From the NCBI GenBank assembly GCA_037133755.1, contig JBAXNN010000004.1:62001-126000 (forward strand): 64,000 nucleotides of DNA. Reading direction: 5' to 3'. The position numbers were made by a program, and so were the translations under genes. Numbering within the stretch: the first letter of the stretch is position 1; the number at the start of each line of letters is the position of its first letter. This DNA is from F1-60-MAGs149 sp037133755 (GTDB lineage Bacteria; Actinomycetota; Thermoleophilia; Gaiellales; F1-60-MAGs149). Shown piece by piece: positions 63,939 through 64,000 of this stretch. The notes beneath the pieces were generated by a model that saw only the letters and a list, made by a program, of their open reading frames with translations, was not told where the DNA came from and made no database searches.

Positions 63939-64000
63939 TTACAGGGGGAGCGCGCGCTTGCCGGTGGTGGCGCGCTTGGCAGTGACCTTGGCGATTCGCG
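63939..64000 (-). CDS. C-terminal end of a basic protein (partial)
   Basis: The minus strand holds an open frame running in from beyond the window and ending at 63939: RIAKVTAKRATTGKRALPL and stop. The Lys/Arg/Ala/Thr content resembles the tail of a histone-like or other nucleic-acid-binding protein, but too little is visible to name it. Confidence 0.35.
   Translation of the reverse strand, partial: RIAKVTAKRATTGKRALPL

Overview
The window is about 64 kb of high-GC DNA. Genes are tightly packed, start codons include many GTG and several TTG, and short overlaps of the ATGA, GTGA and 8-base kind are frequent. The gene set points to an actinobacterium: split PurS/PurQ/PurL, a PAC2-family protein, ThyX, a DUF6325/SHOCT pair, Phd-like antitoxins of the actinobacterial type, and lipoproteins with a CGGSSSS start. 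A deep-branching lineage such as Thermoleophilia is my inference; no rRNA is present to test it.

Bases 1-20,522 are dominated by de novo purine synthesis: purB-purC-purS-purQ, then a Rieske ferredoxin and a flavoprotein reductase, a PAC2 protein on the other strand, then purL-purF-purM-purN-purH coupled to a YcaQ-type DNA glycosylase. After a HATPase-GNAT fusion, a hydrolase and a TetR regulator come an ArgH-like lyase with altered catalytic residues, purE and purK. All steps from PRPP to IMP are present except purD; purA and guaAB are also absent.

Bases 20,585-32,569 hold a two-component system, malate dehydrogenase, a Phd-type toxin-antitoxin pair, glutamate synthase (gltB, gltD), and an unusual locus: three perfect 37-bp tandem repeats, an ImmA/IrrE metallopeptidase, a protein with a weak XRE-like segment and a small sigma-70-family factor. 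Bases 32,696-42,550 carry mostly housekeeping genes: quinone oxidoreductase, CapA-like lipoprotein, EamA transporter, flavin reductase, cold-shock protein, M32 carboxypeptidase, thyX, an SDR, a PgsA-type synthase and the principal-type sigma factor with an odd leader.

Bases 42,639-55,663 hold tRNA-Tyr, a small basic ORF, a P450, a lipoprotein glutathione peroxidase, an NMT1-type ABC transporter, OsmC, and an amidinohydrolase divergent from a polar amino-acid ABC transporter, followed by a Rieske oxygenase and GlpD. At 55,692 lies tRNA-Thr. Its 3-prime 17 bases are repeated at 58,190, bracketing a 2.4-kb islet with two paralogous secreted pentapeptide-repeat proteins. The end holds a CYTH-CHAD protein, secreted and membrane proteins, a HigBA-type pair and another pentapeptide protein.

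A family of structured palindromes with a shared AAAGGGGTC core occurs at three intergenic sites (4,771; 36,806; 38,452). Several other palindromes contain or abut stop codons.
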